A stretch of 10,387 bases of DNA from JAPLVS01 sp043809265 (GTDB lineage: Archaea; Iainarchaeota; Iainarchaeia; Iainarchaeales; DTGL01), in NCBI GenBank assembly GCA_043809265.1, contig JAZDDY010000074.1:1-10387 (forward strand). The letters run 5' to 3'. Both the position numbers and the translations under genes were made by a program. The notes beneath the pieces were generated by a model. It had not been told where the DNA came from, searched no databases, and worked only from the letters and a program-made list of their open reading frames with translations. Positions 1-6,055 of the stretch are shown one piece after another. The first letter of the stretch is position 1, and every line of letters begins with the position of its first letter.

Positions 1-72
1 AGGCGGAAAAAAAGAAGAAATAAAATTGAGGGTGCGGGCAAGGGAAAACAGGGCTTAAAACCGCGCAGCCGA

Positions 73-630
73 TTATTTCCTTGCATCGACCAGTTTTTTG
101 AATTCCTTCAGTTTGGGGGACTCCTCATACACCTTCAAAAACCAAGGGTGCTTTGCTATGCCCCTGGCCAAGGAGATTACCCCCTGTTCATATTCGGCAT
201 TAAGGGCGCCGGAGCCTATGCGCCTTAATTCCGCAAGGATATTTGCGCCTTTTTCCACACTCGCCCTGTCAATCAGGTTTTCAACCGCTTTCACGATTTT
301 CTGCTCCGGAATCGCCTTTTCATCCATATAATAAACTGCTTTCCAATTGCCTTTGGTTTCCCAATTGTGTGTTGGGTTTTTTCCAGTCTTGAAGAAACCG
401 ATTAGGTTTTGGAACGCATCCGGTGCGATTATAACGCAGTTCTTTCCGGCCCGCAAATAAGGATAATCGGACAAAACGCCCTTGCGGTGGTATTTGTAGT
501 TTTTCCCGCTCGATTTGTGCACTGCCTGCGTATATCCGTAAAGCGCCCTGAAAAGCTTTTGGTAGGAATAAGAAGAATGGCTTGTGGATTCAGGCAGGAT
601 AAAATTTATACTGGATGAAATAGCCGTCAA
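73..630 (-). CDS. Conserved-looking hypothetical protein, 185 aa
   Basis: I do not recognise a named family. The protein is soluble, has no signal peptide or membrane segment, and is rich in Lys and aromatic residues. The N-terminal half holds a dense block (about residues 23-80) with YQKLFRALYGYTQ, YKYHRKGVLSDYPYLR and GKNCVIIAPDAF, which looks like a constrained domain with many Tyr, Lys and Arg. The C-terminal half (about 105-180) is mainly helical (AIPEQKIVKAVENLIDRA). The start is TTG: an in-frame TGA lies 18 nt upstream, and a GAGGGGGG tract at 643-650 sits 12 nt before it. I dimly recall similar proteins in other DPANN genomes, but that is memory, not a search. The gene has its own TATA-like element and nothing in the neighbourhood suggests a function. 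It is well above random ORF length and its codon use matches its neighbours. Confidence 0.75.
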   Translation of the reverse strand: MTAISSSINFILPESTSHSSYSYQKLFRALYGYTQAVHKSSGKNYKYHRKGVLSDYPYLRAGKNCVIIAPDAFQNLIGFFKTGKNPTHNWETKGNWKAVYYMDEKAIPEQKIVKAVENLIDRASVEKGANILAELRRIGSGALNAEYEQGVISLARGIAKHPWFLKVYEESPKLKEFKKLVDARK

Positions 631-693
631 CAGGCAAACAGACCCCCCTCACTTCCGATATTAACAACAACTAACAACAAAACTTTTCTTATG

Positions 694-703
694 TATATAT
701 AAA
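694..703 (-). promoter_or_regulatory. TATA box of the 185-aa gene
   Basis: On the minus strand this reads TTTATATATA. A transcript starting about 25 nt downstream (near 673) would have a leader of roughly 43 nt containing the GAGGGGGG ribosome-binding tract. The box lies inside a 23-bp imperfect palindrome (689-711), so a bound regulator could compete with TBP. The position is seen; the function is inferred. Confidence 0.45.
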
Positions 704-730
704 CTACATAAATTTAAAACGTTGATTGAA

Positions 731-762
731 ATAAAAAATAGCCAAGACAGCTGCTGCTTGGC
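731..762 (-). terminator. Hairpin plus U-tract terminator of the PRC-barrel gene
   Basis: On the minus strand, GCCAAGCAG and CTGTCTTGGC form a stem of about 9 bp (one bulged base, tiny CAG/CTG loop) at 741-762. TATTTTTTAT (731-740) follows directly. The hairpin lies about 50 nt past the PRC-barrel stop codon and upstream of the 185-aa gene's promoter, where a terminator is expected. Confidence 0.6.
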
Positions 763-809
763 CTCCTAATTTGATTTTAATTAATTATTGCTTTTTTGCT
801 TTTGCAGTT

Positions 810-1061
810 TTATCTTTGCACTTCGCCCTTTGTGGATATCAGAATGATGTTTTTGGCGGAAATTACCTTGCTGTACGGAATGCTTTTTTCGCTGATTATT
901 TTCTTCGCTTCCGCTTTCGAGGTTGCCTTTAAAGGCTCGGTGGTGATGGTTTCGATTCTTCCCTTTTCAAGGTTTATTACCAGGTCGAAAACCTTTCCTT
1001 TCCTCTCCGCATCGGTCGTGTAAATATCCATTCCAAACAGCTCTGAAAGCCTCAATGTCAT
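810..1061 (-). CDS. PRC-barrel domain protein, 83 aa
   Basis: The whole protein is a single PRC-barrel (photosystem reaction centre H-chain/RimM C-terminal-like beta barrel). It opens with MTLRLSELFGMDIYT, continues with GKVFDLVINLEKGRIETITTEP (typical GKVxDxxxDxxxGxV pattern), and ends with SIPYSKVISAKNIILIS (typical IPYSxVxxVxDxVLL). The ATG at 1061 is chosen over an upstream in-frame start because AGGAGGTAG lies a few bases before it and the family begins at MTLR. Stand-alone PRC-barrel proteins of about 80-90 aa are widespread in archaea. In Haloferax some (CdpB1/CdpB2) act in cell division with SepF and FtsZ, and RimM-like barrels act in ribosome maturation. Which role applies here cannot be told. 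A TATA-like TTTAAATA at 1122-1129 (minus) precedes it and a terminator follows. Likely cytoplasmic and monocistronic. Confidence 0.9.
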   Translation of the reverse strand: MTLRLSELFGMDIYTTDAERKGKVFDLVINLEKGRIETITTEPLKATSKAEAKKIISEKSIPYSKVISAKNIILISTKGEVQR

Positions 1062-1121
1062 GGAACTACCTCCTGCACAGTTAATGCCTTGCAAATTTAA
1101 CTATTATTAACGATGTTCTAC

Positions 1122-1129
1122 TATTTAAA
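1122..1129 (-). promoter_or_regulatory. TATA-like box of the PRC-barrel gene
   Basis: The minus strand reads TTTAAATA, about 61-68 nt before the ATG. Transcription starting about 25 nt downstream would give a leader of about 35 nt carrying the AGGAGG site. The region is AT-rich, so other boxes are possible. Confidence 0.35.
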
Positions 1130-1224
1130 TTTATTGTATAAAGTGAACAATCGCCGCCCGCCTTTTTTTGGATTTTTTTCCGGTTTTTTTGCCCAAAATA
1201 AAACTTAAACATAATCGCTTGCAG

Positions 1225-1250
1225 GCCGGCGGCATCAAAACGCCGCAGGC
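1225..1250 (-). terminator. GC-rich hairpin downstream of xerA
   Basis: The arms GCC-G-GCGGC (1225-1233) and GCCGC-A-GGC (1242-1250) form an 8-bp stem with one mismatch and an 8-nt loop. A second, weaker hairpin lies at 1255-1282 (outer CCGG/CCGG, inner AAGGG/CCCTT). Both are past the stop of the minus-strand recombinase. Only scattered U residues follow, so termination is an inference. The stretch 1095-1310 otherwise holds the PRC promoter and no gene. Confidence 0.35.
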
Positions 1251-1310
1251 AATACCGGAAGAAGGGGGGCTCCCTTTGCCGGAATTAAACGCACCAGCCT
1301 CGCGGAAATG

Positions 1311-2168
1311 TCATTTAAGCGAGTCAAGCGGGCTTTTTACTTTTTTCAATTCCTCTGTTGAGACCTTTGTGTAAATCTGCGTTGTGGAAAGGCTGGAATG
1401 GCCGAGCAGTTCCTGTATTTTCCTGATGTTCTCGCCTGCCTCCAAAAGATGCGTTGCAAAGCTGTGCCTGAAAGAATGCGGGGTTATGTTTTTTTCAATT
1501 TTAGCCCGCTTCCTGCATTTTCTTACAAGCCTTTGCACAGTGTCGACGCTGATCGGTTTGCAGTTTTTTTTGCAGAAGGCAAATTCGCTTTGGGCCTTCC
1601 TTTTTGAAACAAACTCGCTGAATTCTTTTATCCAGGATTCGGAAAGAATCACAATCCTGTCCTTGTTGCCTTTTCCCCCGCGCACGGTAGCTGTTTTTTC
1701 CTTGAGGTCAAGGCTCGCTGTTTTGAGGTTCACAACCTCGCTGACTCTCAGCCCGCTCGAATAAAGCAATTCAAGGACAAGGCGGTTCTGCGTGCCTGAA
1801 GCGGCTTTGATAATAGCCCTGACTTCATCTTTGGTCATGACAGCCGGCAGCTTTTTCGCCTTTTTCGGGCGCTTGATGTCCTCCATGATTTTGTGCTTGA
1901 GGTGCGCATGGAAAAAGAATTTAAGGGCAGCATAAACGAGCGCCATTGTGGTGCCTTTCACGTTTTCGGCGCTCTTTTTTGCAAGAAAAGCCATCACATC
2001 GTCGCGCGTAATGGTTTCTGGGGTTTTTTTTGAGAACTCCAGCATGTCATCTACATAACCGAGATACATTTCCACTGTCCTCGCGGAATAGCCTGCCACT
2101 GCTAGTTCATCCCTTAATCTTGCCAGGGCGGCGTCCTTGCCGTATCCTGCCGCCAAGTCAGAAGCCAT
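1311..2168 (-). CDS. xerA: XerA-like tyrosine recombinase, 285 aa
   Basis: A tyrosine-family site-specific recombinase. The N-terminal SAM-like core-binding domain spans about residues 12-98 (YSARTVEMYLGYVDDMLEF). The catalytic domain follows from about 108 with the full set of active-site residues: R141 in SSGLRVSE, K166 in GGKGNKDR, H231 and R234 in TPHSFRHSFATH, H257 in LLGHSSLSTTQ and nucleophile Y266 in IYTKVS. Length and the C-terminal STEELKKVKSPLD match archaeal XerA (about 286 aa), which resolves chromosome dimers at dif in Pyrococcus, rather than phage integrases, which usually carry an extra arm-binding domain. No Shine-Dalgarno precedes the ATG, but ATTAAATTT lies at -29 to -21, suggesting a leaderless mRNA. 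No tRNA or attachment site is obvious beside it, so a housekeeping XerA is more likely than a mobile-element integrase. The true target site is unknown. Confidence 0.92.
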   Translation of the reverse strand: MASDLAAGYGKDAALARLRDELAVAGYSARTVEMYLGYVDDMLEFSKKTPETITRDDVMAFLAKKSAENVKGTTMALVYAALKFFFHAHLKHKIMEDIKRPKKAKKLPAVMTKDEVRAIIKAASGTQNRLVLELLYSSGLRVSEVVNLKTASLDLKEKTATVRGGKGNKDRIVILSESWIKEFSEFVSKRKAQSEFAFCKKNCKPISVDTVQRLVRKCRKRAKIEKNITPHSFRHSFATHLLEAGENIRKIQELLGHSSLSTTQIYTKVSTEELKKVKSPLDSLK

Positions 2169-2240
2169 GTTTTAATAACGGAGCCAGGAAATTTAATGTT
2201 TTCGGTGTTTTGCCGGTTTGATTGGGCAAAGCAATAAGCT

Positions 2241-2248
2241 TTTATATA
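2241..2248 (+). promoter_or_regulatory. TATA box of the 54-aa gene, in the divergent xerA region
   Basis: TTTATATA lies 80 nt before the ATG at 2321, and a second candidate, GTATATATT, lies at 2258-2266. Either would give a leader of 35-50 nt containing the AAGGGGG ribosome-binding tract at 2307-2313. The 152-nt gap 2169-2320 serves as a divergent promoter region with xerA. Confidence 0.5.
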
Positions 2249-2320
2249 ACTGGCGCAGTATATATTGTAGAGTCTATTTTTTTGATTCGGTTTTTGGATT
2301 TGTATTAAGGGGGTTTTAGT

Positions 2321-2485
2321 ATGGAGTTTCCTTTCAAAGCAACAGAAGAGTTTAGGCTCAAATTGCTCGAGGAAGAGCGCAAAATGAGGGCAAAACAGCC
2401 TGAGCCTTGGACAAAAACAAAATATAGAAAATACGCAAACTTTGGCAGGGCAAAAGCCAAAGCGAAAGCAGGGGAAGCAAAATAA
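2321..2485 (+). CDS. Small basic protein, 54 aa
   Basis: A short gene supported by a strong initiation context: AAGGGGG (2307-2313) sits 7 nt before ATG, with a TATA box further upstream and a terminator hairpin overlapping its end. The product begins MEFPFKATEEFRLKLLEEER and has a middle block KQPEPWTKTKYRKYANF. It ends in a lysine/alanine tail (RAKAKAKAGEAK). It carries 11 Lys and 5 Arg against 8 Glu and no Asp, so it is basic. The first 25 residues look helical and amphipathic and the tail looks flexible, as in nucleic-acid-binding or ribosome-associated small proteins. That role is a guess from composition; I recognise no family. A longer reading of the downstream peptidase ORF from a TTG at 2442 would overlap this gene and is rejected. 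There is a 37-nt gap to the peptidase ATG. Confidence 0.72.
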   Translation: MEFPFKATEEFRLKLLEEERKMRAKQPEPWTKTKYRKYANFGRAKAKAKAGEAK

Positions 2486-2500
2486 GCCTGCTTTTTTATT
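2465..2500 (+). terminator. Intrinsic-type terminator overlapping the 54-aa gene's stop
   Basis: AAAGCAGG (2465-2472) and CCTGCTTT (2487-2494) form a perfect 8-bp stem with a 14-nt loop. The 3' arm runs into TTTTTTATTT (2492-2501). The TAA stop (2483-2485) lies in the loop, so terminating ribosomes would sit on the hairpin. This suggests the small gene is transcribed alone. Confidence 0.55.
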
Positions 2501-2522
2501 TCTTTCCAAACAACTTCTTTCA

Positions 2523-3734
2523 ATGCAGAAAGTTTTGCTTGACAACGGTCTGGTCCTGGCAATAGAGCGTTTTCCCGGCGGGACGACCGGCCTGGATTTT
2601 TCAATCGGCTACGGGCCGGTATTTGAGAAAAAAAGTGAGGCAGGGATAGCCCACTTTCTCGAACACGTTTTCCTGTCGGGATCGAGGAAATTTGGCAGGA
2701 AAAAGCCGTTCGACCTGATTGAAGGCAAAGGCGGCGAACTGAATGCATTCACGTCGATGGAAGAAACGCATTTTTATTGCAGAATATTGAGCAGGGATTT
2801 TTCGCTTCCGGCGGCTGTTTTTGGGGAATGCTTCGACGATTTTTCCTTCGGCGAAAAGCACGTCGAAACAGAAAAAAAAATAATCCTGAACGAAATACGC
2901 GAAGTAAAAGACCACCCTGTGAAAAGGCTTTTCGACGAATTCACGGAAATAGCGCTCGAACCGCCCTTCAACAGGAACATTATCGGCGCTGAAAAAACAG
3001 TAAGCAAGATAACCGCCTCAAAACTGGAAAAATGCCTGCGGAAAAACTACCTGTCAAAAAACAGCGTGTTCGGGATTGCCACCTCCCTGTCTGCCGGCGA
3101 GGTTGCAGGCAAAATTGAAGATTCCTTTTCTTTCAGGCGCGGAAAAATGAAAACCCGCAGGCCGATAAAACCAAAACCCAAAGCCGCCGAGCGCGAATCA
3201 AGGGCAAAAACAGAGCAGGCACACTGCTGCCTTGGGTTTCCGGTGATGCCTGCCGGGCACGAAGACTACTTTGCGATGGAATTGATCGAATGCTATCTCG
3301 GCGGAGGCATAAGCTCAAGGCTCATGCAGGAAATAAGGGAAAAAAGAGGATTGAGCTACCAGGTGAGCGCATACCTTGACGTTGAAAAAACCCACGGCAC
3401 ATTTGCAGTTTACTTTTCAACAAAGCCGGAAAAAATAAAAGAAGCAAAAGGGCTGGTGCTGGCAGAATTTGAAAAACTCCGGAAAAAGGAGCTTTCAGCA
3501 GCCGTGCTTGGCAGGGTAAAAAGCCAGGTTATCGGCTCAAAAACGCTCGAGTTAGAGAATTCCTTCAACAAGGCAAGGATTGCCGCAGAATGCCTGCGCT
3601 ACGGCTGGCACTCGCCTGAACAATTCCTTGAAAAAATCAAGGCGGTCAGCGCAGCAGACATCAGGCGCATTTCAATGCAATACCTGCAGACAGAAGAATA
3701 TGCTTTTGCCAAGCTGCTGCCGCTGGAAAAATAA
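2523..3734 (+). CDS. M16-family zinc metallopeptidase, 403 aa
   Basis: A single-chain M16 (pitrilysin/mitochondrial processing peptidase beta-like) protein of two homologous halves. The inverted zinc motif HxxEH is intact as H44-F-L-E47-H48 in AGIAHFLEHVFLSGS. The third ligand is E124 in KKIILNEIREVKDHP, 76 residues after H48 as expected. The GGELNAFTSMEETHFYC strand pattern follows the zinc motif as in active members. The C-terminal half (about 230-403) carries REKRGLSYQVSAYL, matching the R/Y substrate-binding motif of M16 C-domains. All parts of an active peptidase are present in about the usual 400-430 aa. No signal peptide is seen, so it is probably cytoplasmic; substrates are unknown. 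The ATG at 2523 is preferred to TTG 2442 because MQKVLLDNGLVLAIE is the family start. No Shine-Dalgarno is visible; a T-rich box at 2492-2501 fits a leaderless start. Confidence 0.9.
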   Translation: MQKVLLDNGLVLAIERFPGGTTGLDFSIGYGPVFEKKSEAGIAHFLEHVFLSGSRKFGRKKPFDLIEGKGGELNAFTSMEETHFYCRILSRDFSLPAAVFGECFDDFSFGEKHVETEKKIILNEIREVKDHPVKRLFDEFTEIALEPPFNRNIIGAEKTVSKITASKLEKCLRKNYLSKNSVFGIATSLSAGEVAGKIEDSFSFRRGKMKTRRPIKPKPKAAERESRAKTEQAHCCLGFPVMPAGHEDYFAMELIECYLGGGISSRLMQEIREKRGLSYQVSAYLDVEKTHGTFAVYFSTKPEKIKEAKGLVLAEFEKLRKKELSAAVLGRVKSQVIGSKTLELENSFNKARIAAECLRYGWHSPEQFLEKIKAVSAADIRRISMQYLQTEEYAFAKLLPLEK

Positions 3735-3821
3735 GGCCGAACCGGATATCACTTCCCGGCGCTGCTAAAATAACACGCAATCTTGGACAGCAAAATCCGC
3801 GCGCCCCTCGCAATAATTTTA

Positions 3822-3829
3822 TTTTTAAA
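3822..3829 (+). promoter_or_regulatory. TATA-like box of the kinase-fold gene
   Basis: TTTTTAAA is centred 26 nt before the ATG at 3852, the spacing expected when transcription begins at the start codon (leaderless mRNA). This supports ATG 3852 over the in-frame TTG at 3783. Confidence 0.45.
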
Positions 3830-3851
3830 CTCCGGCGCCCTATCTCTATTT

Positions 3852-4715
3852 ATGGTCCACAAGAAAGCACCAATGCCCTCTAGTCACCCAGAGCCACCGG
3901 AGCGCAAGCTTTTTCGGCTTGAAGGAAAAGGGGTCCATTCAAAGCCAAATTTGGTGGAGGGCGGCGCTTTTTCCGGGAAAGTCCTGAAAGGTGCAGGCAG
4001 GCAGTTTTCCAGAAAAGAAGTGTTTTCCACAAAGAGGGCTTGCGAACTTTACCAGAAAGCGCTCATCGATGCCGGCATCCCGATTTTACCGGCAAAAGTC
4101 AAAGTGGCCGGTAGCGGCAACAGATGGCGGCTTTATTTTATCCAAGACTACGTGCCGCAGAACCAAATTCTTTCAAATGTTTTTGCCGGGGCACGCCCTG
4201 AGAAATGCCTGCGCCTCACAAGTGAACTCCTTTCCAATGCAAAAAAAGCCTTTGATTCCAGAAAGAAAAGCAATGTCTTGTTTGGAATGGATGTGAATTT
4301 CCACAATTGGGTTTTGTCAGGCAACCAACTAGTTTTTCTTGATTTTTATGTGCCCCCAATAAAGGAAAAAGGCTCTTTTGACAGGGCTCTTTTTACAGGA
4401 GTGGACTCGCGCCTTGTGAAAGCCGGATTGCTTGCGCTCTACCCAAGACAGCAAAGGCGTAGATACGACCCAAAAAGGATTGTTTTGGCGGTATTGGGCA
4501 CGGCAATCCAATACAGGCCTGAACTTGAAAGGGAAATACTTGAATTAGGCCGCCGCTTTGTGGCTGAAAATTTTTCAGGCAGGGAACGCGCTTTCCTCTT
4601 TGGCAGGATGAAAAGCGCACAAGCCTTGGTGCAGCCAACCTTGCTTGGAAAAGCGGCAATGGCTTTAGAGAGAAGAAAGAAAAGAAAAATTGCAAGCCAA
4701 AAACAAGCAAATTAA
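3852..4715 (+). CDS. Protein-kinase/APH-fold protein, 287 aa
   Basis: The key pattern is in the second half: FGMDVNFHNWVLSGNQLVFLDFYVPP, with D147, N152 and D164. The D-x4-N spacing equals the HxDxxxxN catalytic loop of aminoglycoside phosphotransferase-like kinases, and D164 would be the metal-binding Asp of the DFG position. The N-lobe would cover about 35-115: GGAFSGKVLKGAGRQ as possible nucleotide loop and beta strand, a helix RACELYQKALIDAG like helix C, and RWRLYFIQDYVPQNQIL as the hinge. The His before the catalytic Asp is replaced (GMD). A helical C-lobe (195-275) ends in a basic tail (ERRKKRKIASQKQ). It resembles archaeal kinase-like proteins of unknown role (I recall DUF6206-like proteins), but this is a fold-level call without substrate. 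An upstream TTG would add 23 hydrophobic residues from AT-rich promoter DNA and is not preferred. Confidence 0.65.
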   Translation: MVHKKAPMPSSHPEPPERKLFRLEGKGVHSKPNLVEGGAFSGKVLKGAGRQFSRKEVFSTKRACELYQKALIDAGIPILPAKVKVAGSGNRWRLYFIQDYVPQNQILSNVFAGARPEKCLRLTSELLSNAKKAFDSRKKSNVLFGMDVNFHNWVLSGNQLVFLDFYVPPIKEKGSFDRALFTGVDSRLVKAGLLALYPRQQRRRYDPKRIVLAVLGTAIQYRPELEREILELGRRFVAENFSGRERAFLFGRMKSAQALVQPTLLGKAAMALERRKKRKIASQKQAN

Positions 4716-4756
4716 TAGAGGGCGCATAATTCACCGGAACTCCACTCTCCCATTTT

Positions 4757-4764
4757 GTTTAAAT
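4757..4764 (+). promoter_or_regulatory. TATA-like box of the homing-endonuclease gene
   Basis: TTTAAATG lies about 28 nt (centre to start) upstream of TTG 4789, and no Shine-Dalgarno is present. It is used here as weak support for a leaderless TTG start. Confidence 0.3.
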
Positions 4765-4788
4765 GCCTTTAATCGCTTTTTTTATTGG

Positions 4789-5433
4789 TTGGTTGAATTG
4801 GTTGAATCTGCGGAAACTGAAAGGAAAGAGAGGCGGCCCTCGGATGACTATATTATGGGCCTTGTCGAGGGCGAAGGGTGCTTCTCTTGCGGCATTGGAA
4901 AATACATCGACCACCGGCTCAGGCCAAGTGGCCGCAAAAACCATAGAAAACACCACGCATTTCCGTTTCATCTTGTTCCCTCCTTCCGGATAGGATTAGT
5001 AAAGAAGGATGCCCCAGTTCTGAAGTTGGTCAAGAGGGTGCTTGGCTGCGGTGAAATCTATACTGTGGAAAGATCGAAACAGTACAAAAACCAGCGGGAC
5101 GTTTGCCAATACTATGTTCAGACGCACTCTGACCTTTACAAGTTAGCGGAATATTTCAAAAAACAAAAGTTTTACACAACCAAAGGCAATGATTTCCAGC
5201 TCTGGGCGCAAATCCTCGCGATAATCAAAGAAAACAGGCATAATACGAAAGAAGGTTTTCTGGAAATTTGCCGGCTTCGCGACAAGATGAATCAGATGAA
5301 AGGGAAAGTCCGCAAGCGAAGTACAAGAAAAATCAAAAGCATTCTGGAAAACCCGTCGGAGCACATCGCTGCCCACCTAAAGCCAGACAACTTTATACAT
5401 AACAAACACACAGGGCTCTCAAAAGTGCCTTGA
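4789..5433 (+). CDS. LAGLIDADG homing endonuclease, single-motif, about 214 aa
   Basis: The protein carries one LAGLIDADG helix, YIMGLVEGEGCF (residues 21-32 from TTG 4789), with E29 in place of the catalytic acid. Family-typical blocks follow: SFRIGLVKKDAPVLKLVKRV, a GEIYTVER strand, YYVQTHSDLYKLAEYFKK, then DFQLWAQILAIIKENRHNTKEGFLEICRLRDKMN. One motif means it should act as a homodimer, like I-CreI. The start is uncertain: the frame is open back to a TTG at 4690 inside the preceding gene, and there is no ATG before the motif. TTG 4789 is favoured by the TATA-like box. The enzyme is free-standing: no rRNA, tRNA or intein sequence surrounds it and the upstream kinase-fold gene looks intact. 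The tail past residue 170 is basic (KGKVRKRSTRK) and may contact DNA. Confidence 0.88.
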   Translation: MVELVESAETERKERRPSDDYIMGLVEGEGCFSCGIGKYIDHRLRPSGRKNHRKHHAFPFHLVPSFRIGLVKKDAPVLKLVKRVLGCGEIYTVERSKQYKNQRDVCQYYVQTHSDLYKLAEYFKKQKFYTTKGNDFQLWAQILAIIKENRHNTKEGFLEICRLRDKMNQMKGKVRKRSTRKIKSILENPSEHIAAHLKPDNFIHNKHTGLSKVP

Positions 5434-5499
5434 ACGGTCTTAGCGGGTTTTTACAGATAGAAATCCTTTAAAGTGCGGTCTAACTTCTATTATACTGCA

Positions 5500-5576
5500 A
5501 AGCCTGAAAATGCAGAATTCAGCACTCCCACCTGCCCCAAAGTGCAGAAAACGCTGTTTTTTAGGCTTGTTTTTTG
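5500..5576 (+). terminator. Nested inverted repeat with trailing T-run, downstream of the endonuclease gene
   Basis: AAGCCT (5500-5505) pairs with AGGCTT (5563-5568). Inside it AAAA (5507-5510) faces TTTT (5557-5560) and CAGC (5520-5523) faces GCTG (5553-5556); an alternative inner stem is GCACT (5522-5526) with AGTGC (5541-5545). TTTTTT (5571-5575 and flanking) follows on the plus strand. It could terminate the endonuclease transcript or be a structured RNA; the pairing was found by eye. Confidence 0.35.
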
Positions 5577-5657
5577 GGGTTTGTGGAAATGGCCCAAAAC
5601 GCCTGCTTATGTATAAAACCATAAAAATGGGCCTATTTGTTATGTAGCTAATTTTAT

Positions 5658-5718
5658 CCGGGGTGGCTTTGAAATGCCTTTTCCGGAACGGCTTGAAATT
5701 CCGGGGCGGCTTGAAATC
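5658..5718. repeat. Three copies of an 18-bp repeat
   Basis: The unit is CCGGRRYGGCTTKGAAAT-like: 5658-5675 (with TGGCTTTGAAAT), 5683-5700 and 5701-5718 (both with CGGCTTGAAAT). Copies two and three are directly adjacent; copy one is separated by 7 nt. In the plus frame the adjacent copies read as a repeated (P/G)RLEI segment. I find no further copies in the window. Confidence 0.6.
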
Positions 5719-5919
5719 CTAGGCGCGCGGAGCACAGGAAATTACGGCTGCCTGGCATTGAAATTATTGGAATTTTACCTGTGCTGTGCACTGGAATCGC
5801 TGTCGGATTGCAAAAATCCACCCAAGGGCGGCAGGGCCAAAAAAGAGGGCCAAAAAGTCCATGGCAAAACCGGAAAAGCTGGTTTTTTGGCATTCTGGAA
5901 GGGGAATCTGAAGCCCTAA
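5674..5919 (+). CDS. Doubtful small ORF, 81 aa
   Basis: An ATG-started frame whose first 15 residues come from the 18-bp repeats (ERLEIPGRLEI). It then has a Cys/Leu-rich stretch (GCLALKLLEFYLCCALESL) and a basic Gly/Lys tail. Arg codons are CGG-rich, unlike neighbouring genes that prefer AGG and CGC, and no ribosome-binding site precedes the ATG. It could be a decayed gene fragment or a chance ORF; I recognise no family. Confidence 0.2.
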   Translation: MPFPERLEIPGRLEILGARSTGNYGCLALKLLEFYLCCALESLSDCKNPPKGGRAKKEGQKVHGKTGKAGFLAFWKGNLKP

Positions 5920-6032
5920 AAAATTGGCCCGTGGATAGTTTTGTCCAAGATTATGTGTAAACGGTCGGGCGCATGTGCCGCGGTATTTGGTGTTGCCTCT
6001 CTTTTTTGCCGGCGCCTGGCGCGAAACGTATA

Positions 6033-6055
6033 TTATGTATAATTAAGATACATAA
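6033..6055. repeat. 23-bp pseudopalindrome, matching a second copy at 689-711
   Basis: TTATGTAT-N7-ATACATAA is a perfect 8-bp inverted repeat. The site at 689-711 is TTATGTAT-N7-CTACATAA; the two agree at 19 of 23 positions. The latter overlaps the TATA box of the 185-aa gene. Possible regulator operators, recombination sites or simply AT-rich promoter-like DNA. Confidence 0.45.

Noticed and set aside
1..58. Possible 3' end of a plus-strand gene (a frame ending in RARENRA at 58, or one ending in EKKKK at 23)
   Set aside because: Too short to judge. Either frame could be the tail of a gene outside the window, and the same stretch also reads as a U-rich 3' region for the minus-strand gene at 73-630.
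1311..2168. Integrase as marker of an integrated virus or plasmid
   Set aside because: Length and C-terminus fit chromosomal XerA, no attachment-site duplication, tRNA or viral genes are visible, and neighbours look like ordinary archaeal genes.
2442..2522. N-terminal extension of the M16 peptidase from a TTG
   Set aside because: It overlaps the 54-aa gene and its terminator, is lysine-rich out-of-frame reading of that gene, and the family N-terminus begins at the ATG at 2523.
4690..4788. 33-residue N-terminal extension of the homing endonuclease
   Set aside because: It overlaps the kinase-fold gene's end, contains the AT-rich promoter-like stretch, and does not resemble the family N-terminus; kept only as a note on start uncertainty.
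5510..5647. 45-aa plus-strand ORF beginning MQNSALPPAPK
   Set aside because: No ribosome-binding site, it runs through the nested inverted repeat, and its composition is not protein-like enough to support a gene.
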